41,510 nucleotides of DNA from Candidatus Thermoplasmatota archaeon (GCA_035541015.1 DATLFM010000088.1:1-41510), one strand, 5' to 3'; counted from the stretch's first letter, positions 32,582 to 40,532 are shown. Translations and numbers: made by a program. Notes: generated by a model not told the origin, from the sequence alone.

Positions 32582-32755
32582 GCTGCAACGCTCGCCTGCA
32601 ACGGAAGCGGGCGGGCAACGCTCAAGTAGCCTCACCACGATGCTCGGCGCGGCCTTTCCCGGAGGGGACGCGGTCTCCGCGAAGCCGGGCGGCGGTCGGG
32701 TTCCGAGGACCTGACCATGCTTTTCTCGCGCCGGCGAACGGCGCCAATTTCCGCG

Positions 32756-33994
32756 TCAGGCCGGGCCTTCACCGGTCAAGTGCTTGAGGATGCGCTGGTA
32801 CGTGCGCTGGATCGTCTCGCCGGGCGCGCCCGTGTTGACGATGATGCACGGCGCCGTGGCAAGCTCGGCGCGGAAGAACCGCTCCTGCGCCTCGTGGTCG
32901 GGCTGCAGGAGGTACGGGTTGTACCAAGGCTCGGAGCCGTACGTTCCCCACTTCTCCTTGGGGCCGGCGCCCGGCCGGATGAGCGTGCGGCCCTCGCGGA
33001 GGATGCGGATGGCCTCGTCGGCGTCCACCTTGACCTCGGCGGGGCTCTCCTTGTCGCGCCGCAGCAGGACGACGAGGTTCATGTGGGCGCTGTCGGCCAC
33101 CTTGTGCGGGCCCTGCATCCAGTCGCGCGGCAGGATCGCGCGGCTGTTGCCAAAGCCCCAGTAGCACTTGGCCTCGCCCGTGTCCCGGATGCCGCACTTT
33201 TGTCCCGCCTCGTGGTGACAGGCGGCGGGGTCGGTGACGACGTTCTCGAGCTTGCAGCGGTCGAAGATGGGGCGGAGCCACGGCTCCTCGTACGCGTTCT
33301 CGGTGCGCACGTACAACCGGCGCTCGGGCTGGTTCACGATGAACTGCGTCTCGGCCGTCGGCTTGCGCGGGTGCTGGATGTACAGCCAGTCGTCGCCGAT
33401 GACCTTGCCTTTGGCGTGTTGGAAGAGGCGGTTCACCTGCGTCGTCTTTCCCGTGCCCGTGGGCGCGATGATGACGACGCCTTTGCCGTCCACTTCGGCG
33501 CAGGCGCCGTGGATCGAGTGCGTGTTGAACCTCTGCTCTAGGATCTTGGCCGCCATGCCCAAGGCCCAGCTCTTGCACTGGCCGTAGTACTCGGTGTTGA
33601 CGAAGACGGAGGTGTCGCGCTCCGGGCAGTAGTACGCGTGCGGCTTCTCGCCCGGCACGCCCGAAGCCGAGTAGATGAACGCGTGCGGCTTGACGGAGCC
33701 GTCGTTGTTGGAGGGACACCAGTTCTCGGTCCAGAAGTCGTACTGGTGGAAGCTGTTCGTGATGAGACGGACCACGATGCCGTTGATGTTGGCGTCCCAC
33801 ACGTAGGTCCGATCGAACGACAGCGAAGGGCGGGCCTTCTCCAGGAGCGCGTCGAGCTCCTTTGTCGTGAGGTTCTTCGTCGAGTCGACCCGACCCTGGC
33901 TACCCGTCACGAAGTTGTTGAGGCCGCTTGCGCGGTCGAAGTGGCCGGTGGGCGGGGTCGTCGTTTCGCGCGTCAAGGAGATCGCCTCCCGCAT
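32756..33994 (-). CDS. HPr-kinase/PEPCK-like P-loop protein of unknown substrate
   Basis: 412 residues, soluble. A Walker A loop APTGTGKTT (177-185) lies after GACAEVDGKGVVII, and the acidic pair GDD (200-202) follows 15 residues later, as in HPr kinase and PEP carboxykinase folds. The region SRAILPRDWMQG and HMNLVVLLRRD follows the same fold. An N-terminal 160-residue part and a Cys/His cluster (Cys259, His260, His261, Cys267, Cys277) that could bind zinc are unlike the bacterial HprK. No HPr or PTS genes are visible. It may phosphorylate a small molecule or protein. The ATG at 33994 is preceded by a CTTATCAA patch about 39 bp upstream. Confidence 0.72.
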   Translation of the reverse strand: MREAISLTRETTTPPTGHFDRASGLNNFVTGSQGRVDSTKNLTTKELDALLEKARPSLSFDRTYVWDANINGIVVRLITNSFHQYDFWTENWCPSNNDGSVKPHAFIYSASGVPGEKPHAYYCPERDTSVFVNTEYYGQCKSWALGMAAKILEQRFNTHSIHGACAEVDGKGVVIIAPTGTGKTTQVNRLFQHAKGKVIGDDWLYIQHPRKPTAETQFIVNQPERRLYVRTENAYEEPWLRPIFDRCKLENVVTDPAACHHEAGQKCGIRDTGEAKCYWGFGNSRAILPRDWMQGPHKVADSAHMNLVVLLRRDKESPAEVKVDADEAIRILREGRTLIRPGAGPKEKWGTYGSEPWYNPYLLQPDHEAQERFFRAELATAPCIIVNTGAPGETIQRTYQRILKHLTGEGPA

Positions 33995-34092
33995 GCGGGA
34001 TACCCGAGCCGACGGAAGCCCGGAGCGGTTGATAAGGTTTTGGCACGTCCGGCGGGAGCAACGGCGAGCGCTTGGGCGGCAGGCCCGCCGCC

Positions 34093-35025
34093 CTACGTGC
34101 CGCGCGCGCGGCCGCCCACGCCCTCGCGCACGGCCTCGCTTCGCGGGGTGACCTGCACGAGGCGATCGAGGACCTCAAGCGCAGGCTCGCTTTCGCGCAC
34201 GATCCGGTCGCGGATCTGCTTGGCCTTTCGCACTTCGGCCTCGTCGCGGTAGAAGCGCGCGCCCCGCGTCTTGCGGCTTCCCGGAATGAGGTCCACGTAG
34301 ACGGCGTACTTGTCGTCGTAGATGCCCATGTCGTGCAGCAGGTCGGGGGTGAGTCGGTCCGTGAAGGCCACGCGCACGTCGATGCCGCCCTCGGCTTGGC
34401 GGCGGATGAGGTCCTGCACGTCGAGCGTGAGGTCCGTGAGGTCGTCGATGATGAACACGCGCTGGACCTTGACGCCGCGGCGGATGGCTTCGAAGTTCTC
34501 CTGCAGATACTCCCGCCCGCCGCCCGAGAACCAGAAGTCGCTGATCTGCACGAAGACCGTTCCGAACACGCTGTGCCGCGTATCGTGGAAGTTGCGCTTC
34601 ACGTAGGAGAAGACCTCTTTGGCGGGCACCTCGATGTAGCCTTCCTGCAGGCGGACGACCTCGGCGGCGCAGTGCGACACGACCTCGCGCGCGCGGTCGG
34701 TGAAGAAGGCGTCGCCCGTCCGCGCGACGTCGGTGTACCCGTGCACGATGCGGGGGACCTGCTGCAGAAGGAAGGGGTCGGCGAGCGAATCCCGCTGAAG
34801 CCCGGAGGCGACGCTGAGCTCCTCGCGGGTGACGGTGAGCTGGTAGCGAAGCTCGACGAGCAGGATGAGGATGCCCGTCACCATGGAAAGGAGGAAGGAG
34901 CTCACGTGGTCGCCCGTCACCACCCAGGAGACGACGCCGATCACGGCGGCTCCAACGGCGTCCACGAGGACGAACTTCAGGAACTCGATGTTGCCCGCTG
35001 CACGACGAGGTCCCGCGTCTTTCAT
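34093..35025 (-). CDS. Membrane-anchored protein with PLD-like C-terminal domain
   Basis: 310 residues from the ATG at 35025 (MKDAGPRRAAGNIEFLKFVL). Two TM helices at about residues 14-40 and 43-60 form a hairpin that leaves nearly all of the protein in the cytosol. The soluble part has an alpha/beta segment with GGGREYLQENFEAIRRGVKV and VQRVFIIDDLTDLTLDVQDL, resembling catalytically silent phospholipase-D-like or TrmB C-terminal folds. I see no HKD motif, so enzyme activity is doubtful. A CTATAAG TATA box (35060-35066) lies about 38 bp upstream; GTG 35046 and TTG codons are alternative starts. It follows phnE on the same strand but has its own promoter. Function unknown. Confidence 0.62.
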   Translation of the reverse strand: MKDAGPRRAAGNIEFLKFVLVDAVGAAVIGVVSWVVTGDHVSSFLLSMVTGILILLVELRYQLTVTREELSVASGLQRDSLADPFLLQQVPRIVHGYTDVARTGDAFFTDRAREVVSHCAAEVVRLQEGYIEVPAKEVFSYVKRNFHDTRHSVFGTVFVQISDFWFSGGGREYLQENFEAIRRGVKVQRVFIIDDLTDLTLDVQDLIRRQAEGGIDVRVAFTDRLTPDLLHDMGIYDDKYAVYVDLIPGSRKTRGARFYRDEAEVRKAKQIRDRIVRESEPALEVLDRLVQVTPRSEAVREGVGGRARGT

Positions 35026-35111
35026 TGCCAAACCCGGCAAACCCACGCGCGGGTGGCGTACTTATAGCTTGTTGCCTTCGCCGGCAATGCACGGACGGCC
35101 GTGCGCAGGTC

Positions 35112-35903
35112 TCACGCCGGAACGGCCACCGGCTCGGGCAGATACGTCTTGCGGAGCCTTCCACCGAGGAACTCGACGGCAACGACGAGGACGAGGAGGA
35201 ACAGGAGAGCGACCATGAGGAGATCGTACCGGTAGAGGTCGAACGCGCGCGCCATGAGAAAGCCGATTCCGCCGCCGCCGACGAGGCCCACGATCGTGCT
35301 CGCACGCACGTTGTACTCGAACACGAACAGGGTCTGGCTCAGGAGAAGGTGCGTCGACTCCGGGATCGCCGCGTGCTGCGCGATGCGCCAGCGGCTGACT
35401 CCGGCGGCCGAGAGCGCCTCCACGATCTCCGGATTCACGCCCTCGAGGATCTCCGTGTAGAGTTTCGAGAGGTACCCGATCGAGTAGAGCGTGACGGCAA
35501 GCGCGCCCGGCAGCGGGCCCAAGCCGACCATGGCGATGAACACGATCGCCCACACGAACGAGGGCACCGTGCGCAGGAACGACAGGACGCCCCGCAGCGC
35601 CAGCGATGCCGCCGGGCCGCCAAACGTTCGGGAGGCGAACACCGAGAGCGGAAGCGCCACCACGGCGGCAAGCACCGTGCCAAGAAACGCGATCTCAAGC
35701 GTCTCCAGGAGCGCGACGCCCACGGCGGCCGCAAAGTCGGGGTCGATCGCCTCGGGCGTCGCGTCGCCCAGGAAGCGCCACAGGTTGTGGAACGCGCGGG
35801 GCCAGTTCGCCTCGAAGAACCGCACGTGCCACAACGCCGCCAGCACGAGGGCGGCAAGCGCGGCAAGCGTCGCTTGCTCCCTCAGGCGTGTCCGAGATAC
35901 CAT
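35112..35903 (-). CDS. phnE: PhnE-like ABC transporter permease
   Basis: 263 residues, integral membrane permease with six hydrophobic helices. The EAA loop that docks to the ATPase is EALSAAGVSRWRIAQHAAIP (about 165-185), with the conserved G and P. FEYNVRASTIVGLVGGGGIG is the typical PhnE stretch. It works with the ATPase and binding protein encoded just upstream. The start at 35903 overlaps the end of phnC by 22 bp, so the genes are cotranscribed. Substrate (phosphonate, phosphite, phosphate ester or another anion) is not readable from the permease. Confidence 0.88.
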   Translation of the reverse strand: MVSRTRLREQATLAALAALVLAALWHVRFFEANWPRAFHNLWRFLGDATPEAIDPDFAAAVGVALLETLEIAFLGTVLAAVVALPLSVFASRTFGGPAASLALRGVLSFLRTVPSFVWAIVFIAMVGLGPLPGALAVTLYSIGYLSKLYTEILEGVNPEIVEALSAAGVSRWRIAQHAAIPESTHLLLSQTLFVFEYNVRASTIVGLVGGGGIGFLMARAFDLYRYDLLMVALLFLLVLVVAVEFLGGRLRKTYLPEPVAVPA

Positions 35904-36619
35904 CGCACCTGCTCCGCGGTCACGTGCCCCGAGGGCACGACGGCTCCGATCGTTCCGTCTCTAAGAAACGCGATGCGGTCCACCGCGCCCTTGGCAAGCA
36001 CGAGGTCGTGCATGGCGAGAACGACCGTCACGCCCGAACGCTGCAGCGACCGCGCGAGGTCCAGAAGCTCGGCCGCCTTGGCGACGTCGAGGTTCGCGAG
36101 GAACTCGTCGGCGAGGAGAAGCTCCGGCTCCTGGACGAGGGCGCGCGCGATCGCCACGCGCCGCCGCTGGCCGCCCGAGAGACGCGCCACGGGCTCCTCC
36201 TCGCGCCCGGCAAGGCCCACGTCTTCGATCGCCCGGCGCGCGCGGCTTCGGTCCGCGTCCGAGAAGCGGTTCGTCAAGGCCTGCCACGCGCCGGCGCGCG
36301 AGAGCGCGCCGTGCAGCACGTTCTCCTCGACCGACAGGCGCCCGACGAGCCCGACCTGCTGCGGGATGTAACCCACGCGGCCGGCGGCGGTGCGCACCGT
36401 TCCCGAGGTGGGGGCGACAAGGCCCGCCATGAGCCGAAGGAGCGTCGTCTTGCCCGTGCCGTTGGCGCCCATGAGCGCGACCGAGGTCCCCGCGGGGATG
36501 CGCAGGGAGACGTCGCGCAGGATGGGCGCCGCCGCGCGCGGGTAGCGGAAGCTCACGTCTGCAAGCTCGACCGCGGGGACGGACCGGGAGACGACGGGCG
36601 CGGAAAGGGCTTCGGCCAT
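35882..36619 (-). CDS. phnC: PhnC-like ABC transporter ATPase
   Basis: 245 residues, cytosolic ATP-binding subunit. Walker A is GANGTGKTT (51-59), the Q-loop lies in YIPQQVG (about 84-90), the signature is LSGGQRRR (147-154) and Walker B with catalytic Glu is LLLADEFLANLD (168-179). The switch His is in VVLAMHD. The ATG at 36619 lies 5 bp past the phnD stop; the end overlaps phnE. All catalytic residues are present, so it should be active. The family match to phosphonate transporters comes mainly from gene order and the partner proteins. Confidence 0.9.
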   Translation of the reverse strand: MAEALSAPVVSRSVPAVELADVSFRYPRAAAPILRDVSLRIPAGTSVALMGANGTGKTTLLRLMAGLVAPTSGTVRTAAGRVGYIPQQVGLVGRLSVEENVLHGALSRAGAWQALTNRFSDADRSRARRAIEDVGLAGREEEPVARLSGGQRRRVAIARALVQEPELLLADEFLANLDVAKAAELLDLARSLQRSGVTVVLAMHDLVLAKGAVDRIAFLRDGTIGAVVPSGHVTAEQVRWYLGHA

Positions 36620-36624
36620 CGGTC

Positions 36625-37581
36625 CTACAATCGCTCCACGAGGCGCAGGCCCGTCGTCGTCAGAGCCGACTGCAACGGCGCGACGTGCTCGGCCGTCGTC
36701 GTCGCCCGGAACTCGACGAAGATCGCGGAGACGAGCTTTCGCATCGTCTCCTTCTTCTCGCCCTTGAGCTCGAGGAACGCGGCCTTCGTGCGCGCGGCCT
36801 TCTCGCCCGTGAACTCCTCGCCGAAGACGACTGCGTGCGAGGGGATCGGGCCTTGCGTCTCGACGACGCGCGTATTGTTGAGGACCTCGTAGAACAGGCT
36901 TGCGGCGATGTCGCCGGCCGTGACGGCCACGTCGGCCTGGCCGTTGCGCAGCGCGTTCCACGCGCCCTGGTAGCCGCCGCTTGCGAGCACGTTTCCGAAG
37001 AACGCCTTCGGGTCGGCCTCGCGGCCGGCGGCGGGGGCGGGAACAAGCTGCCGCTCCACGAGCTTGGCCACGGGGTAGACGTAGCCCGAGGTGGACGTCG
37101 TGCTCGGGTAGGCCACCGTCTTTCCGCGAAGCTCGTCGAGCGTCTGGTACGGCGAGTCCGCGAGCACGACGTAGTAGGAGTAGTACGAGGGCGCGATCAC
37201 GGGCTGGCCTTGCACGATGACCTCGCGCCACTCGGCAAGCTCGATGCGGGCGTTGGCGACCGCGGCGGCCGTGGCGGCCGGCCATGCGCTCATCATGGCG
37301 ACGTCGGCGTGGCCGTATTTGAGCGCCTCGATGACGCCGATGTACGTGAGGGGAACGAAGATCTGGAAATCGTAGCCCGTCTGCTCCTCGAGGAAGCGCT
37401 CGAGGTCGGCGGCCTGTGATTGGATGGCCGCGGCGTCCTGGGTCGGCTGGATGGCAAGGCGGATGGTGGTGGCGCCCCCGTTGGAGCCGTTCGTGGCCGA
37501 TGGCAGGGGCCCCAGGCACCCGGCCAGGACGAGCGTTCCGACGGCGATCGAGCACAGGATCATCTTCTGTCGCATGGGCAT
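36625..37581 (-). CDS. phnD: PhnD-like substrate-binding lipoprotein
   Basis: 318 residues. A lipoprotein signal ends in VLAGC (Cys22), anchoring the protein outside the membrane. The mature part has the PhnD layout: IRLAIQPTQDAAAIQSQAAD opening, ALKYGHADVAMMSAWPAATA for the first ligand loop, and NGQADVAVTAGDIAASLFYE for the second. Phosphonate, phosphite or a related anion is expected; the ligand residues of the phosphonate subgroup cannot be verified by eye. The start at 37581 follows a GGAAGGT ribosome site; ATG 37575 is also possible. Two near-identical palindromes flank its promoter. No C-P lyase or phosphite dehydrogenase gene is present. Confidence 0.85.
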   Translation of the reverse strand: MPMRQKMILCSIAVGTLVLAGCLGPLPSATNGSNGGATTIRLAIQPTQDAAAIQSQAADLERFLEEQTGYDFQIFVPLTYIGVIEALKYGHADVAMMSAWPAATAAAVANARIELAEWREVIVQGQPVIAPSYYSYYVVLADSPYQTLDELRGKTVAYPSTTSTSGYVYPVAKLVERQLVPAPAAGREADPKAFFGNVLASGGYQGAWNALRNGQADVAVTAGDIAASLFYEVLNNTRVVETQGPIPSHAVVFGEEFTGEKAARTKAAFLELKGEKKETMRKLVSAIFVEFRATTTAEHVAPLQSALTTTGLRLVERL

Positions 37582-37594
37582 ACCTTCCGCGCGA

Positions 37595-37610
37595 TTTCGG
37601 CATGCCGAAA
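37595..37610. promoter_or_regulatory. Palindromic operator 2 of phnDCE
   Basis: TTTCGGCATGCCGAAA, a perfect 16-bp palindrome, lies just past the predicted transcription start (about 37617) and 14 bp before the phnD start. It shares TTTCGGC-N2-GCCGAAA with the site at 37650. Confidence 0.7.
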
Positions 37611-37637
37611 CCAGCCGGTCGGCCGCGTAATAACGCC

Positions 37638-37649
37638 GTAATATTTGAA
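37638..37649 (-). promoter_or_regulatory. TATA box of phnDCE
   Basis: On the minus strand TTCAAATATTAC, directly next to palindrome 1. Transcription should begin near 37617, leaving a leader of about 36 nt, which fits the presence of a ribosome site. Confidence 0.65.
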
Positions 37650-37667
37650 GTTTCGGCTCGCCGAAAC
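37650..37667. promoter_or_regulatory. Palindromic operator 1 of phnDCE
   Basis: GTTTCGGCTCGCCGAAAC has 8-bp arms around TC. It abuts the TATA box on the upstream side and so covers the TFB recognition element; a bound regulator would block or recruit TFB. Confidence 0.7.
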
Positions 37668-37739
37668 CTCCAGGTTCGCCATTGTGGCCTCGGAACGTCC
37701 CCCAAAGCGCTAGTACCGTCCCGCCGCGTGCTCCGCACG

Positions 37740-38186
37740 ATGGGCGAGGACTCGCCGACGCCCGGCTGGGCGATCCGCCGCCTGTACGCCGGCCCCAGCG
37801 TGGAGATCTGGGAAGACATCGACGCCGTCGTGCACATCCGGCGAAAGGGCGATTTCCTGCTCGAAGACGCGCGGAAGTACGCCGAAGTCCTCGAACCGTA
37901 CCTCTCGCGCGACCCGCTGCTCGTGCTCGCCGACGCGCGCGAGGGCGGCGAGGAGTCGATCGAGGTCCGCCTGACCTACTACGGCATGGCGCGAAAAGTG
38001 CGCCGCGCGCGCGTGGCGGTGCTCGGAGAAGCGTACCACCGCGCGCTGCTCGTCGCGATCCACGCGCTTGCGCCGCAGATCGAATTCGAGTTCTTCCAGG
38101 AGGAGCTGGAGGCGCTGGAATGGCTCCTCGCGCCGCCGGGAAAGCCCGCCGAAGGCGCGAGCCGTTGGCGCCTTGCCCGCGCCTAA
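37740..38186 (+). CDS. STAS/SpoIIAA-like domain protein (tentative)
   Basis: 148 residues, soluble, starting MGEDSPTPGWAIRRLYAGPS. The alternating pattern DAVVHIRRKGDFLLEDARKY, PLLVLADAREGGEESIEVRL and RARVAVLGEAYHRALLVAIH fits a STAS/SpoIIAA-like alpha/beta domain of the kind found in small archaeal proteins; I rate this as moderate at best. No conserved phosphorylatable Ser is obvious. It diverges from phnDCE. A GTG at 37728 is an alternative start. Its stop overlaps the stop of the convergent JAMM gene by 4 bp. Function unknown. Confidence 0.6.
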   Translation: MGEDSPTPGWAIRRLYAGPSVEIWEDIDAVVHIRRKGDFLLEDARKYAEVLEPYLSRDPLLVLADAREGGEESIEVRLTYYGMARKVRRARVAVLGEAYHRALLVAIHALAPQIEFEFFQEELEALEWLLAPPGKPAEGASRWRLARA

Positions 38187-38608
38187 GGGGCCTCGAGATC
38201 GGTCTCCTCGGCCCGGAACGCGCGCCCGTCCCACCGCCACGCTCCCCACGCTTCCGAAGGCGCCAGCCACACGACGAGGTACGAGCCGCCCGGCCAGTTG
38301 GCGCGCGCCGCGTCGGCTTCGCTGGGTCCCGGCGGTCCCCGCGGATGCGAATGGTACACGCCAAGCGCTTCGAGCGAAAGCTCGTCCTCGATGCGAAGGA
38401 TCGTGCGGAGCTGGTCCTCCGGATGGAGGACGTATTCGAACGCGGGCGAGGACGAGGCGTTGCGGCAGGGGAACGCGCGATGGATCTCGCGCGCGCCGCC
38501 GGCGTCTTCGCGGCCGGCGAGCAGCCCGCAGGCTTCGCGGGGCGCGTCCCGTCGCGCGTGCGCGAGGATCTCCTGCACGACGGAGCGGGCGATGCGCAGC
38601 AACGGCAC
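38183..38608 (-). CDS. JAMM/MPN+ metalloprotease (Mov34 family)
   Basis: 141 residues, a single JAB domain. The complete JAMM motif is present: Glu25 in EACGLL and HSHP-x6-S-x2-D (His86, His88, Ser96, Asp99), so a zinc-dependent isopeptidase activity is expected. In archaea such proteins cleave ubiquitin-like SAMP conjugates; others cleave Cys from sulfur-carrier proteins. The neighbours show no SAMP or E1 gene, so the substrate is open. I chose the GTG at 38608 because a TATA element is centred 30 bp upstream; a TTG at 38629 would add seven residues and one at 38602 would drop two. An inverted repeat overlaps its promoter. Confidence 0.85.
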   Translation of the reverse strand: MPLLRIARSVVQEILAHARRDAPREACGLLAGREDAGGAREIHRAFPCRNASSSPAFEYVLHPEDQLRTILRIEDELSLEALGVYHSHPRGPPGPSEADAARANWPGGSYLVVWLAPSEAWGAWRWDGRAFRAEETDLEAP

Positions 38609-38633
38609 GCGAGGCGCGCGCGGGGGCAAAAAA

Positions 38634-38653
38634 GGTTTTATGACCCTAAAACC
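38634..38653. promoter_or_regulatory. Inverted repeat overlapping the JAMM promoter
   Basis: GGTTTTATGACCCTAAAACC has 7-bp arms around TGACCC. The left arm contains the TATA element (minus strand TCATAAAACC) centred 30 bp before the GTG at 38608. A protein bound here would compete with TBP. Confidence 0.55.
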
Positions 38654-38678
38654 AAAGTCGATCGAAAAGGGGAGGGGC

Positions 38679-38700
38679 GGGGGCTCCCGAGGGAGCCCCC
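38679..38700 (-). terminator. Ten-bp GC hairpin downstream of the 2-TM protein gene
   Basis: GGGGGCTCCC and GGGAGCCCCC pair with only GA between them. It lies 57 bp past the stop of the gene at 38757-39080 (minus strand) and before the JAMM promoter. It probably insulates the two transcripts. Confidence 0.45.
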
Positions 38701-38756
38701 GGCGGATCGTGTGCGCCGCCTTCGCGCGGGCGAGGGCGGCGCGAGTGGAAACCGCT

Positions 38757-39080
38757 CTAGGCGCGGATCTTGAGGCGGGGGCGCGTGGCGACCGTGCCCT
38801 CGACGTACTCCTCGTCGGCGTCGGCCGCTTCGTTCGCCTCGTGCTCGAGGCGCGCGTAGCGTTCGGCGCTGCGCTTGCGCAGGCGGTGGGGCGTGCGCAC
38901 GACGACGATGGCGCCCGTGATCATGAGCGCGAAGCCTGCCAGCACCGGCAGGAAGTCACCAAAGCCCGCGTAGCTCTGCATCATCGTGCCGCCGATCCAG
39001 ATGAACAGCAGCATGACGGCGAGGATTCCGATCTCGTGGACGACGTCCAACACTTTCTCGGTTGCTCCCAAACGAGTCAC
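38757..39080 (-). CDS. Small two-TM protein of unknown function
   Basis: 107 residues from a GTG at 39080. Two helices (EIGILAVMLLFIWIGGTMMQ and FLPVLAGFALMITGAIVVVR) are joined by a short loop. A charged C-terminal tail follows, with RTPHRLRKRSAERYARLEHE and an acidic stretch EANEAADADEEYVEG. A CATATG-type TATA patch lies about 30 bp upstream and favours this start; a TTG at 39071 is possible. The gene diverges from the CPBP protease gene across this 80-bp gap, so shared control is likely. No family is recognised. Confidence 0.55.
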   Translation of the reverse strand: MTRLGATEKVLDVVHEIGILAVMLLFIWIGGTMMQSYAGFGDFLPVLAGFALMITGAIVVVRTPHRLRKRSAERYARLEHEANEAADADEEYVEGTVATRPRLKIRA

Positions 39081-39161
39081 CGCACCGAGCTTTGTCCGTC
39101 GGGGTCCATATGATGTTGCGGCGGGACACAGGGAAGGCGAGCGCTCCGTGCGCTTCCCCGT

Positions 39162-40136
39162 TTGCCCGAAACGCCCGATGTTCCCTTTTTCCCCCGGGTC
39201 GAAGCCTTCAAGCCCGGCGCCCGGCCTGCCCCTCCGATGGACCCCGGACGCGGTCGGTTCGTGCTGCTTGCCGTGGGTGCCGTTCTCCTTGCTTGGGGCA
39301 TCACGAGCGCGGCGGACGCGTGGGCCGGCGGCGCGCCGGGCGCGGCGGCGGGCATGGCGCTCTCCGGCGTCCTCGCCCTTGCGGGCTTCGGGTGGGCGGC
39401 GGCGCGGCGGGATTGGCTTGCCGCGCGCGGCGTGGACCTCTCGAACGGCGCGCACGTGGCCGCGCTTTCGCTCGTGGGCGCGTGCGCGTTCCTCATCTTT
39501 GGCCTTGGCGCGATTGCGCAGACGGCCGCGACGGCCGAGGCGCTGCTTCGCGGCGCGCAGCCGGAGGAGGTCTTCGCCGTCACGCCGCGCGGTCTTCTCG
39601 TCGGCCTCTTGTTCAGCCTCGTCACCTTCCTGCTGCCCGCCGTCGCGTGGGCGCTTCTCGTGGAGTCGCGCGACGCCGGCGGCGCGGCCGCGTGGCTGGG
39701 CCTTCGCTCGGAGCGCTTGGGCGAGAGCCTCCTTCTTGGGATCCTTGCCACGTTTGCGTTCTTCTGGAGCCTCTTCCTGCTGGGCCTTGCCTTCCAGGCG
39801 TTCGGGTACCGCCCGCCGCCCAACGAGCTTGCGGAGGCGATCGGGCGCGCGGTGGATTTCCGCTTGGCGTTTGTGGTGGCCGCCGGCGCGGCGGTGGGTG
39901 AGGAGGTCTTCTTCCGAGGCTTCCTCCTTCGGCGGCTTGGGCTTTGGCCGCAGGCGCTGCTGTTTGGCCTCGCCCACGGCGCCTATCTGAATCCGCTGCA
40001 GATCGTGGTGACGACAGCGCTGGGTTTGGGGCTCGGCGGGCTCGTGCTGCGGACGGGCAACGTGGCCGGGGCGATCCTCACGCACTTCCTCTTCAACTTC
40101 GTCATGCTGGTCGTCTTCCTCCAAAGTGTAGCATGA
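39162..40136 (+). CDS. CPBP-family intramembrane metalloprotease
   Basis: 324 residues with about eight hydrophobic helices. The CPBP/Abi signature is present: EEVFFRG (Glu247, Glu248, Arg252), LLFGLAHGAYLNP (His272) and a late THFLFNF with His and Asn. These form the catalytic site that in relatives such as Rce1 cleaves prenylated CAAX proteins; other members act in bacteriocin immunity or signalling. A Pro-rich cytosolic N-terminus of about 30 residues precedes the first helix if the TTG at 39162 is used; ATG 39237 would remove it. The natural substrate is unknown. A UbiA prenyltransferase is encoded 30 kb away, but no link is shown. Confidence 0.85.
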   Translation: MPETPDVPFFPRVEAFKPGARPAPPMDPGRGRFVLLAVGAVLLAWGITSAADAWAGGAPGAAAGMALSGVLALAGFGWAAARRDWLAARGVDLSNGAHVAALSLVGACAFLIFGLGAIAQTAATAEALLRGAQPEEVFAVTPRGLLVGLLFSLVTFLLPAVAWALLVESRDAGGAAAWLGLRSERLGESLLLGILATFAFFWSLFLLGLAFQAFGYRPPPNELAEAIGRAVDFRLAFVVAAGAAVGEEVFFRGFLLRRLGLWPQALLFGLAHGAYLNPLQIVVTTALGLGLGGLVLRTGNVAGAILTHFLFNFVMLVVFLQSVA

Positions 40137-40193
40137 CAAACCGTGACATTTATGGTCCACCGGGGGGGTCTCTTCACGGCGGGAACCCCGAGC

Positions 40194-40532
40194 ATGGGCT
40201 ACGAAACGGTCGACGAGCGCGCGGAACGCCTGGAGGGGGAAGCGGGCAGCAAGATCGCCCTTGAGATGGAGCTCATGCGCCGGCACGTGGTCATGCTGAA
40301 GGCGGTGCTCGACAACCAGCCGGTCGGCATCATCCGCCTCGCCGAGATCACGGGCTTCCCCCAGCACAAGGTGCGGTACTCGCTTCGCGTGCTCGAGCAC
40401 GAGGGCCTCGTCGCGCCAAGCCCGGCCGGCGCCGTCACCACGGCCAAGGTTCCCGAGTTCCTCTCCCAGATGCGAAGGCTCGTGCGCGAGGTCTCGCTCG
40501 CCGTGGACCACGTGGGAAAGAGCGTCCGGTAG
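40194..40532 (+). CDS. Small winged-helix DNA-binding protein
   Basis: 112 residues starting MGYETVDERAERLEGEAGSK. The DNA-binding helices read MRRHVVMLKAVLDNQPVGII, RLAEITGFPQHKVRYSLRVL and EHEGLVAPSPAGAVTT, a typical archaeal winged helix. The C-terminal helix SQMRRLVREVSLAVDHVGKS may dimerise. I chose the ATG at 40194, which leaves a normal leader after the TATA-like ATTTATGG at 40148-40155; the frame begins at 40143 on top of that TATA element. Related small proteins are common in this group of archaea. Target genes are unknown; the CPBP gene just upstream and the divergent-acting regulator downstream are possible. Confidence 0.72.
   Translation: MGYETVDERAERLEGEAGSKIALEMELMRRHVVMLKAVLDNQPVGIIRLAEITGFPQHKVRYSLRVLEHEGLVAPSPAGAVTTAKVPEFLSQMRRLVREVSLAVDHVGKSVR

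Noticed and set aside
32582-32755. Short ORF of 24 codons at 32640 and the repeated nonamer GCAACGCTC in this gap
   Set aside because: The ORF has no promoter at the expected spacing or recognisable protein character, and two 9-bp repeats are not unusual here. I see nothing supportable in this 174-bp gap.
34093-35025. Phospholipase D activity for the membrane-anchored protein
   Set aside because: No HKD motif is present; only a loose fold resemblance remains.
34093-38186. A complete phosphonate degradation locus
   Set aside because: Only the transporter is present. No C-P lyase, phosphonatase or phosphite dehydrogenase is found nearby, so the substrate remains open.
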